From: Sthenelais limicola | Lineage: Eukaryota; Annelida; Polychaeta; Phyllodocida; Sigalionidae | Length of the DNA: 64,000 nt | Direction of reading: 5' to 3' | Assembly: GCA_942159475.1 (NCBI GenBank) | Contig: OW804096.1 | Span: 130,252,941-130,316,940 of the forward strand | In this document: one piece after another, positions 22,901 to 28,500 of the stretch | Layout: every line of letters starts with the position of its first letter | Position numbering within the stretch: the stretch's first letter is position 1 | Translations under genes and position numbers: made by a program | The notes under the pieces: generated by a model | Seen by the model: only the letters and a program-made list of their open reading frames with translations | Database searches by the model: none | What the model was told of the DNA's origin: nothing

Positions 22901-25345
22901 CTTGCTTTTGGTTCTGTCTTTCTCAGTCTGTGTATTAGCTGCATGTCGGGCGACTATTGCCAGCTGTTGGGCCATAGTTTCTACAGTGCCCTTTAGACCG
23001 CTCATGGCCGCCTCCATGGATTTCACCTGTATGTCCAGTTCACGAGTTGTGACAGCCTTAGTCTTACCAGACTTGGCCTTCGGTGGGGGCACGGTCTCCG
23101 TCTCGCTAAGCTCCTCATGTGAGGCCTCCTCAGGTGGGCTTACACCGCCGGCACCTACGTCTTTCATTTTCTTTGGTCTCGAGCGTCTGTGTCTAGGCAT
23201 TGTGTCTCTAGGTACAATATACCTGGAGCTTCTGGTACGTTCTCGAGCTTTCTTGGGAAGTAATATGCTCATTTGGTGTTACTGCTGTCGTGAAAGAGTC
23301 AGCAGAGAACTCCACTCCCAATTTAAATGTTGTATGGTGTGTGTTTGAAAGTGAAGTGAGCGGGGAGCGGTGTGAGAGTGGTTAGTACGGGGGGTGTTTG
23401 TAGGGGGCGTAGTAATAGGTGGAAGGGGATTGGCCGCAACAATGCCCTAGCATTACCTATACAGTCATGCTATACACATTTTCTTAAAGCCTCAACAAGT
23501 AACTTAAAAAAGTATTAAATACATTAAGCTCAAACCTCTACATAATAGTCTGTTCGTATTTCTTTCTAAATAAGCAATAGTATATCATGGTCACAGGTCT
23601 TGATTATTATTCTTGCAAGCATTGTGTCAACCATGCAAAGCCACAGGCAATAAAGGGGTCTGAATCATCAATTTAGGTACATTAGATGTTTTTGATGACG
23701 ATATATATGCGGACATGCGGCGCACATAGTTTAACGTGGACGTGGATGTGTTTTGTTATTAAATCTATTGTCGAAAAATATTGAATCATCAGTGGGAATG
23801 GTACAACATCCCAGCGGATACAAGTTTTATTTCGAAATTTCCGCTCAGTCTAGGCTCAGAGTTGAGCGAGTCCCTCCAAATTGAGGGAAAGCCTCTCGCT
23901 CCAAACAGCAAAATATCATTACAATCCCATTAGGATGCCTACTCCAGGGCCAGGTAATCCATTAGCGCAGTAGGCGCCCAATCACTGATATATCATTCTT
24001 ATCTTATCCAAGAGGTTGTGAGCCTAGACCGTGGCCTTATTTCTATCATCAATATTTACTGGATCGTCTGTGAGACTGCACAAATTTATGGTCTGTTCTT
24101 CTCAGGGACAGTGGTAATACGCCTGTATTCATTTTTGGTTCAGAAGGGTTCCTTTATGAATATTCCTAATGCTTTGCTTTGGAGGGTTTGTAGCTGAGGA
24201 TTGTTATATTTTATCTAGAGCTTTCGCAATGGAAGACATATTACATCCGTGGCTGGATAATCAAGATGTTTATTTGTTTGTTTCCTTGACTATCTAACTA
24301 CGTCGCGTTAAATCTAGTTAAAAGTCTTGCGCTATTCTATGTAACATGGCCTCCAACAAACTGTGACCACAAAAGTAATCTATTTGTCTTTGACCAAAGT
24401 GTTATATCTATTATGCTGTATGTAAAGCTGTATGCACCATCCCTCTGGGCCATGCGAAAAAACCTCAATCGATCAATTCAACTCAATCGTATAAACCCAG
24501 TTTAAATAAACTCTTTAAAAAAACAAATAAATCTGCGTTATCAAAAAGCGGGAGAATCACGACTTTATATAATTTGGTTGCAAAATATCCAATTCAATCT
24601 TGCTCCTCGCTTAAGAAAATTGCCAAATTTTTACAGTTGTGACCATCTTTTTTTTTTTTTTTACAACCAGTGAAGTGAACTATTTCATTGGGCAATCTGT
24701 TGTTCATTATGTAATCATGTAATGTATGTATCAATGTATCTATTGGCGTGATATACATATTCCTCTATATTATAATACTCTGTGGTCCTTGTGTGGTGCA
24801 ACATAAGTGAGGATACCTCAGAAATAGGAATTTCAAACTAGAACGCAACTATATAACTAGCCTCATTGTAAAACAATTTTTTACGCATTCTTTCAGCATC
24901 ATCAAGCTGCGTCAAAGCCACTCGATAGTCGATACGAGTGTTCCATCAACGATCTATCAACCAAATAAACCTCATAGATATGGAATGTATTATATAATAC
25001 TTTTTATCTGGTGATAATGCTTTGATCCCAATAATAAGCAACGCCCCTTTGTATAAAAAAAGGGGGCGTCATTTCATGGCGTTCCATAAAGGCAATCATT
25101 GACAGAATCAATAGAGAAAATTTAAATTTACTTACAGATTTATCTTGGTTATAATCCGTGATATTTGTGTTGTATTCCCAAGATGCTTCAGTAGTCTGAG
25201 AAAACAGATTTTGGGCTGCTGCATTGTATTGTGCGAGCCAGTCCCTGGCAAGATTTTCATCGGTTATTTTCTGTTGGGCTTGTGCGAAACACAAAACACC
25301 GAGAAAAACAAGTGGGAAGATGTGCATTTTCACTGAGAGCGCCAT
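1869..25345 (-). CDS. ACE: ACE-like peptidyl dipeptidase gene (family M2), exons 1-6, 3' part outside window
   Basis: Angiotensin-converting-enzyme family zinc dipeptidyl carboxypeptidases remove C-terminal dipeptides from peptides at the cell surface or after secretion. Six exons (25136-25345, 10370-10528, 9407-9506, 7379-7522, 3238-3429, 1869-1966) join in frame with phases 0,0,1,1,1,0 and all have GT-AG borders. The 301-residue product starts with a signal peptide. It then carries the family blocks in order: ASWEYNTNIT, IYSTGKVC...GNC...LEPD, DELSWAWKGWRD, FWRSWYET, LYQQLHAYVRR, PAHLLGNMWAQTW. Similarity to metazoan ACE is clear by eye and the spacing matches the family, so no exon seems to be missing inside this part. 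The catalytic HEXXH and later zinc ligand lie further downstream in the family and are not found in 1-1868. Whether the full protein has one or two domains, or a transmembrane anchor, cannot be seen. Confidence 0.93.
1967..3237. other. ACE-like intron 5
   Basis: AT-rich, with the tandem duplication at 2304-2405. Nothing else recognised. Confidence 0.8.
2304..2405. repeat. Tandem duplication, about 53-bp period
   Basis: TCAAACGTCCAT...CAGAGTA occurs at 2304-2351 and again at 2357-2405 with several substitutions. It lies in ACE-like intron 5. Confidence 0.8.
3238..3429 (-). CDS. ACE: ACE-like exon 5
   Basis: The exon has 192 nt, phase 1 on both sides, acceptor AG at 3430-3431 and donor GTAAGT at 3237. 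It encodes GFKDQGDFWRSWYET, the helix KPLYQQLHAYVRRKL and IPAHLLG, all strongly conserved in ACE. The split codon with exon 6 gives the Gly of LLGNMW. Confidence 0.94.
3989..4121. mobile_element. MITE with TGTGATGTGTCACAGGA ends, copy 1
   Basis: The 133-bp element has perfect 17-bp terminal inverted repeats (3989-4005 and 4105-4121). The TIR is itself partly palindromic (GTGATGTGTCAC). No coding capacity. It lies in ACE-like intron 4. Confidence 0.85.
5184..5698. repeat. Homopyrimidine tract, 250-bp tandem duplication
   Basis: About 500 bp of almost pure C/T on the plus strand. It consists of two copies (5184-5433 and 5434-5698), each from GGACGGT to GCATGTAG. Long open frames on both strands here are low-complexity artefacts. 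Such mirror-like pyrimidine tracts can form triplex DNA; that is inference. It lies in ACE-like intron 4. Confidence 0.85.
5751..5790. repeat. Tandem repeat, 4 x CTTTCCCAGG
   Basis: Four perfect 10-bp units directly after the pyrimidine tract. Confidence 0.95.
7379..7522 (-). CDS. ACE: ACE-like exon 4
   Basis: The exon has 144 nt, phase 1 on both sides, acceptor AG at 7523-7524 and donor GTAACC at 7378. It encodes DLTRIMTSSRDYDELSWAWK, then GWRDATGKKM and a helix ending at AAGIE. The WAWxGWRD motif is diagnostic for ACE-family peptidases (M2). Confidence 0.93.
7523..9406. other. ACE-like intron 3
   Basis: Holds the hairpin repeat at 7818-8445. Nothing else recognised. Confidence 0.8.
7818..8445. 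mobile_element. Hairpin-headed MITE-like repeat, copy 1
   Basis: The left part is a long hairpin. Arms 7841-7885 and 7902-7946 pair with two mismatches in 45 bp around a 16-nt loop (GATGCCGTAGGCAGA core), and pairing continues outward with more mismatches. About 480 bp of non-palindromic sequence follows. A second copy lies at 34366-35052. It encodes nothing. The ends are only approximate because no clear target duplication is seen. It lies in ACE-like intron 3. Confidence 0.75.
9407..9506 (-). CDS. ACE: ACE-like exon 3 (first disulfide block)
   Basis: This 100-nt exon was found by reading the minus strand between exons 2 and 4. Acceptor AG is at 9507-9508 and donor GTAAGA at 9406. It encodes 33 residues with IYSTGKVC, GNC and LEP, the segment that forms the first conserved disulfide of ACE domains. 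It enters in phase 0 and leaves in phase 1, and the split codon with exon 4 gives Asp, restoring the LEPDLT block. The fit of motif, borders and phase makes the call firm. Confidence 0.9.
9507..10369. other. ACE-like intron 2
   Basis: No repeat of note. GAATTGAATTGAA near 9745 resembles the short tail repeat of some LINEs, too little to call. Confidence 0.7.
10370..10528 (-). CDS. ACE: ACE-like exon 2
   Basis: The exon has 159 nt, 53 residues, phase 0 on both sides, with acceptor AG at 10529-10530 and donor GTGAGT at 10369. It encodes the variable second helix region of ACE, including DWQNFKDEDVKRQFQKLA and ANTAKLPGDKVRR, which aligns with the family block before YSxAKVC. It has two potential N-glycosylation sites (NAS, NTS). 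The joined length to the next conserved block is about three residues shorter than in mammalian ACE, so no exon is missing between exons 1 and 2. Confidence 0.9.
10714..11168. mobile_element. MITE with TGTGATGTGTCACAGGA ends, longer copy
   Basis: The left end TIR (10714-10730) is identical to copy 1. About 120 bp that follow match the reverse complement of copy 1. The right end (about 11085-11168) matches copy 1 in direct orientation with a degenerate TIR at 11152-11168. Both ends therefore carry the same roughly 85-bp sequence in inverted form around a middle with a 32-bp tandem duplication. It lies in ACE-like intron 1, about 190 bp upstream of exon 2. Confidence 0.65.
10912..10975. repeat. 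Perfect tandem duplication, 32-bp unit
   Basis: AGTAGTACATTTAATATTAC plus 12 bases, present twice without difference, so it is recent. Confidence 0.9.
11300..12086. repeat. Direct repeats of about 115 bp, about 675 bp apart
   Basis: TTTGACCGCATTTTACAAAC through TATATCCAGT occurs at 11300-11416 and 11974-12086, about 85-90% alike by eye. C-rich sequence follows both copies, which fits an old tandem duplication of about 675 bp. A small LTR-like element is the alternative, but I see no primer site or TG...CA ends. Confidence 0.7.
13517..13633. mobile_element. Foldback MITE-like palindrome
   Basis: Arms 13517-13550 and 13596-13633 are inverted copies (AAAGGGCCTAG, then TCCACTAAGCCGATTCTCAT and GCG), with only a four-base ATAG insertion on the right. 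The loop is 45 bp. No second copy is in the window. Confidence 0.75.
13945..14260. repeat. Cluster of short interspersed motifs and an 11-bp hairpin
   Basis: GATCAACGTTCCTGGAGT occurs at 13991 and about 14113, with TGATCAACATTTATGGGACG as a variant at about 14180. CTTTAAGGGGAGC occurs twice. A perfect hairpin CGTTCCTGGAG / CTCCAGGAACG lies at 13997-14027. The order suggests repeated partial duplication. No ORF. Confidence 0.6.
15140..15151. repeat. Target-site duplication of the LINE, left copy
   Basis: GGGAGGAGAGGG directly before the poly(T) run. The same 12 bases occur at 17534-17545 beyond the truncated 5' end. The two T that follow the right copy could extend the match to 14 bp. Confidence 0.9.
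15152..17533 (-). mobile_element. 5'-truncated Tx1/L1-like non-LTR retrotransposon
   Basis: The element lies in intron 1 of the ACE-like gene, in the same orientation. Its 3' end is a run of 14 T on the plus strand (15152-15165), which is a poly(A) tail on the minus strand. A 12-bp target-site duplication, GGGAGGAGAGGG, flanks it at 15140-15151 and 17534-17545. It is cut at the 5' end inside the reverse transcriptase, so the endonuclease and ORF1 are absent; target-primed reverse transcription explains this form. The 3' UTR is 15166-15369. The reading frame has no stop over about 720 codons, so the insertion looks young. Confidence 0.92.
15370..17610 (-). pseudogene. Reverse transcriptase ORF of the LINE, 5' truncated
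   Basis: The ORF has 746 codons. About the first 26 come from host DNA and the right target duplication, so M1 is not a real start. Retrotransposon coding begins just before DQYGFVRGRYIG (from residue 30). RT motifs follow: ALDFSKAYDS with Asp67, GMKQGDPISSSLF (123-135), FADD with Asp169-Asp170, and GLKLNTKKSKGF. The C-terminal part has the zf-RVT type CCHC cluster (Cys600, Cys603, His611, Cys616) after the conserved LQYRILHR helix. This layout is typical of the Tx1/L1 group. The fragment cannot retrotranspose alone because its endonuclease is lost. Confidence 0.9.
17534..17545. repeat. Target-site duplication of the LINE, right copy
   Basis: GGGAGGAGAGGG, identical to 15140-15151. It marks the 5' truncation point of the LINE. 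Confidence 0.9.
18696..18720. repeat. AT dinucleotide microsatellite
   Basis: A run of AT repeats in ACE-like intron 1. A run of 15 C lies near 18561. Confidence 0.9.
19399..19588. repeat. GC-rich direct and inverted repeats beside the Ngaro-like element
   Basis: GTTTCCACTGGTCCGGTT with a following GCGGTGCG block occurs at 19399-19440 and, diverged, at 19482-19524. The second copy is also the left arm of an inverted repeat (19494-19522 against 19556-19588; core GCGGTGCGT, then TGCGGGTGCG). It is probably a non-autonomous DNA transposon fragment; family not assigned. Confidence 0.55.
19754..19982. repeat. Split direct repeat B2 of the Ngaro-like element
   Basis: 229 bp, AT-rich. It starts with CATTGTTGATTCGG and appears identical to 20182-20410 when read base by base. 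It forms the outer 3' end of the element. Confidence 0.9.
20029..20185. repeat. Split direct repeat A2 of the Ngaro-like element
   Basis: 157 bp from TTAAATGTTG to ACACATT. It matches 23323-23480 except for one G in a G run. Confidence 0.9.
20182..20410. repeat. Split direct repeat B1 of the Ngaro-like element
   Basis: 229 bp, the internal copy of 19754-19982. Its first four bases (CATT) are also the last four of repeat A2. Confidence 0.9.
20411..20716 (-). other. 3' untranslated part of the Ngaro-like element
   Basis: 306 bp between the recombinase stop codon and repeat B1. I see no coding potential or further repeat in it. Confidence 0.6.
20717..21697 (-). CDS. Tyrosine recombinase of the Ngaro-like element
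   Basis: This is the integrase of the element, which would insert circular DNA by Y-recombinase strand exchange. The frame opens after a stop near 21699. A GTG at 21601 gives 294 residues, but upstream in-frame sequence (EKVASRQRDAWAEGTREN) looks like the usual N-terminal helix, so the real protein starts earlier; I see no clear ATG. Counted from that GTG, the catalytic residues are Arg121 (YYAGLRQSEV), His238 and Arg241 (HSLRKAAATNAFAAG), Trp264 and Tyr272 (GWASDAYKKYIH). The set fits DIRS/Ngaro recombinases and is intact. No frameshift or stop is present. Confidence 0.88.
21936..23272 (-). pseudogene. gag-like ORF of the Ngaro-like element, one stop and one frameshift
   Basis: The frame starts at 23272 (a second Met 24 codons later is also possible). 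Its order is: a basic N-terminus; a likely coiled coil (IQVKSMEAAMSGLKGTVETM); an acidic Ser/Glu stretch; a basic KKHKKHSRRR patch; a helical core. A TAA at 22667-22669 interrupts it, but the same frame continues to a zinc-knuckle-like cluster, CRAYNSRSGC then HICTYC. A one-base slip in the T5 run at 22106-22110 breaks it again. In the shifted frame an Asn/Gly/Ser-rich tail with further Cys and His runs to a stop at 21936. CRxYN...GC...HxCxxC is typical of DIRS/Ngaro gag proteins. The copy should not make full-length Gag. Confidence 0.75.
23323..23480. repeat. Split direct repeat A1 of the Ngaro-like element
   Basis: 158 bp at the outer 5' end of the element (right side on the plus strand). 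It matches 20029-20185 with one extra G and ends in ACACATT, where host sequence resumes with TTCTTAAAG. Confidence 0.9.
23848..24029. repeat. TIR repeat GTCTAGGCTCA family, copy 1
   Basis: 182 bp bounded by GTCTAGGCTCA and its inverse TGAGCCTAGAC. Homologous to 33484-33646 and 53243-53419, all in the same orientation. It contains TAGCGCAGTAGG, which resembles a pol III A box, but no matching B box downstream, so either a MITE or a tRNA-derived SINE is possible. It lies just right of the Ngaro-like element. Confidence 0.75.
25136..25345 (-). CDS. ACE: ACE-like exon 1 (start codon, signal peptide)
   Basis: The exon encodes 70 residues. ATG at 25343-25345 sits in a strong context (ACCATGG), and no other ATG lies between it and the predicted transcription start. 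Residues 1-24 form a typical signal peptide: a hydrophobic core (IFPLVFLGVLCF), then AQA before QQ as the likely cleavage point, so the product enters the secretory pathway. The mature start contains ASWEYNTNIT, the ACE-family N-terminal helix block, with an NIT glycosylation site. The donor is GTAAGT at 25135, phase 0. Confidence 0.93.
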
Positions 25346-25523
25346 GGTTCAGTATCTAGTGGCTAATGCTGACCACTACTATACTCCAGTCACAGGCTTC
25401 TCTACCAGTCTCCTTATTTTTTCCCCTGTAATGCTGGTGCCGCTTTCGCAGCTCAAGCACAGACACCTCCTACTCCTCTGCCGAGCGCAGAGAGATAATA
25501 GTTAAACCTCCACTTCTAGTGCC

Positions 25524-25532
25524 CTTTATATA
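25524..25532 (-). promoter_or_regulatory. TATA box of the ACE-like gene
   Basis: The minus strand reads TATATAAAG here, about 180 bp upstream of the ACE-like ATG. Transcription would then start near 25495-25503, giving a 5' UTR of about 150-160 nt with no upstream ATG. The motif and its placement are seen in the sequence; promoter function is inferred. Confidence 0.6.
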
Positions 25533-28500
25533 CCTGTAGCTATCCAGCTCTGAATTGCAGTCGCCTTCCGATCCCAGTACTCGCTTGTGTGATGCCCAAT
25601 GCCGAGATGCTTTCTAGGCACAGATCCAGGGGCAGGGCCATATGGAGGACTAAGCGCTGCTTGTATGGGTGGTAGGCTGGTTACACATCAGCAGGACCGC
25701 GAGTCAACTCAAAGTTTAGTATTTTACCATCAGTATATAATATAGTTTAGATTAAGTATGGGTCATGATCTCAACAACTACCCTCACGCCAGTCACGGTG
25801 TACATTGTCATTTGAACACGGTCAGCTCAAGCGATTAAAACTACCCCGCGATTAGCATTGTGTATTGACCCGATTTTTCACTATAGCATTAAATATTATA
25901 TGGTGATTGACCTAGCTTTCGGAAACAGGATGGCATAGTCCACGGCGAGATGGGAGCACGTCGAGGAATGTATATAGCCGATTGCATAAGATTCCCCCCG
26001 CCCCCAATAAATTCGAAGTTAATTACAATTGTTGACATTTTTCAGGTGAGGATGTTACTAAAATGTGCCTTTATTTATCATTTACAATTTGATGCATCGA
26101 ACTTTCGTTCCATTTAATATTACAATTCATGAATCTAATGAGTCTTTAAAAACTGGAGCTTAGCGCTTCCCTTCAAATGTAGATAGATCTCTAGCCCAGT
26201 CATTAGGTTTCCAATTCACTCCTTTGTATGGCATATATCAATGAACGTAAAAAGAGCTTTTACTCATATCAACGTATAATTATCTAGATGTATCTATTGG
26301 GGCATAAAGAGATAGAGACAAATGGATCAATAATGCCGGAACATGAATGTCCCATTTTGAGTTCTCACACCCATTTTTCTCTCAAGTGAACGACGCTGGA
26401 AACTGATGGCGCAGACATAAATAGTAGGGAAGCTACTATTATTATCCATTGTTCAGAACCCCATGTCTATCTCTAAACACCCCATGCAGCTGTACACTGG
26501 AGGAAAACAGTGTTTCGCACCTTGCCTATAGTGCAAGCGTATTATAGGAATTAGGACCCTATTATAGGATCTTCCCTCCTATTGTATGAGCTTATAAGAG
26601 GGAGTCTGCTGCATACTTTTTCTAATGGTTCGTTTGAAACAAAGGACCTTTGGGGGCTAGTCATTGCCGATACAATGCATCCGTCCAGGAGGGTGGCCAA
26701 ATGGTCATTATATCTGATGGAAACCACATTTAGACAGCGCTGATTTCCTCTCTACAAAATATTTATATGTAAACGTAGACAATGTGTTTAATTTCTTTAA
26801 AATTAATATGAATCACAAGAAATAAGAGGATGGTACCTTGTAATAAATAATTAAAGTGTTTGAGAGCCTGTATGTATTGTAGTATCAGTATATATAATAT
26901 TATATGGGCGAACGCATATCATATATATATGGGTGAATGCGATTGAAATCCTGTTACAAGTTTGAGAGGTCACGTTTTATAGCGACAACGAGCGGCGATT
27001 GATGAGGTATATACATAAAGGGCAAGCACAAATTATCAAAGCACGTCCGTTAGATATATCTATTACAATCACAAAGGAATAAAAAGGATTCATTTTGGGG
27101 AACAACGATTTGTTTATAAACACGGATATGAAGTTCATGATCTTACCAATCGTTACACACTGAAAAAGATAATTGCGATACCCGGCGGCCAGGCCTAGTT
27201 TTTGTCTAGGCTTGCCCTCGATCCATGGCGTCAGTTTCGGGGCCGAATGAATAAATTATAATGGCTCATCGTTTCCACGAGCCTTTCCGGTGACAACAGC
27301 CAAATACAGTTTTTAAATAGCATCTAGTATCTCATCCCCGAGTATTCTATGATATCTGTATAAATATGGATATCATTTTACAAATTGCTTCCATCTTTAC
27401 TAATCCGTTTTTACCCGAAAAGGCCACTGAAAGAGTTCCAGATGCCATAAAAGACATGCACAAATTTGTGAAAAACTCAAGAAATACATGTACATACATT
27501 TCTTCATCTTCGAGGCTGTATAGTGACTATAATAAGATAGTTTAATTATTTTAAATTATGTTTATGAAAATAAAATCAAAGACTTATACAAGTCTAATGA
27601 TAATCTCTTCACAATCGAAATGTTGATTTTCAAAGAGGATTTTCAAACAGGAAATATGGACGACTTACAATCCTGTTTGACATATTAACACTAGATTGTT
27701 TTTTTTCTCATTTTCTATAAATAAATATGACAAATCTTGTGTAAAATAGATACTAAAACGATCCATTGCTGCTCTACCCCTCCTTCACCCACCCCCACCC
27801 ACCCCGACACGACCACGATACACCGCGGAGTTCATAAGATTCCACAGAAGTCGCCTCAGATGTTACCGGCCCCATTGATGTTTATCCTGCTAACTCCATA
27901 TACTCGGTAAATATTATATTAGCCCCCAATATATGGCAGAAAAGTGTGCCTTAGAAATCCGAATGGTAATCCAAAGAACCATTCAGTCTACCTAATTGTT
28001 TGTGGGATTTGAAACTACATAATTACCAGGGTCCATTATTGGTGTGATATTCAAGTACTTTATGAACATGAAATTCCTAAGAACAAACCGGTTGAATTAA
28101 TCAGTTGTTTTCCATCCGTGTCACAACGACTTCAGAACTCACCACAGGATTGGAAGCCGCACAAGCTCGCGCTAAATTAGGTTCCGCAGTCCTGATTATC
28201 TTATTTTTGTAATTCATCTTGGGGTCTCCTAAGAAGTGTTTCCCCCGCCCCACCCCCACCCCGCAACATTTGTTTAGGTGGGGTCGGGGGTGAAAAGGCA
28301 GTCGTACAATTTAGGTGCATTCTGGCTCGTCTTGTAGTTTATGTCATATATACGAATTTATCCGGTTTACGAAAATGGGCTTTTCTGTTGATATTACTCA
28401 CTGACATTTCTTATTATGTATACATGTTAGCTACATATATATACCAATCGAAAGCTTTATTAAACAGCTAACACCGATACCTTAGGTTGTGGTGTTTTCA

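Larger units (their letters stand above)
19754..23480 (-). mobile_element. Ngaro/DIRS-like tyrosine-recombinase retroelement lacking reverse transcriptase
   Basis: The 3.73-kb element lies in ACE-like intron 1, coding on the minus strand. Its ends form split direct repeats in the order A1 (23323-23480), ORFs, B1 (20182-20410), A2 (20029-20185), B2 (19754-19982), the arrangement known from Ngaro and PAT elements. B1 and A2 overlap by CATT, and each outer end also carries CATT. No target duplication is seen, as expected for recombinase-mediated integration. It encodes a gag-like ORF (broken) and a tyrosine recombinase, but the interval between them is only about 240 bp and has no RT or RNase H motif. 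B1 and B2 appear identical over 229 bp; A1 and A2 differ by one G. It is probably a non-autonomous derivative served in trans. Confidence 0.88.
10529..25135. other. ACE-like intron 1 (14.6 kb), rich in mobile elements
   Basis: Contains the longer MITE, direct repeats at 11.3-12.1 kb, the foldback at 13.5 kb, the motif cluster at 14 kb, the LINE, the GC-rich repeat at 19.4 kb, the Ngaro-like element and a TIR repeat. 12.1-13.5 kb and 17.6-19.4 kb show only unique or low-complexity sequence. No other host exon is supported. Confidence 0.8.
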
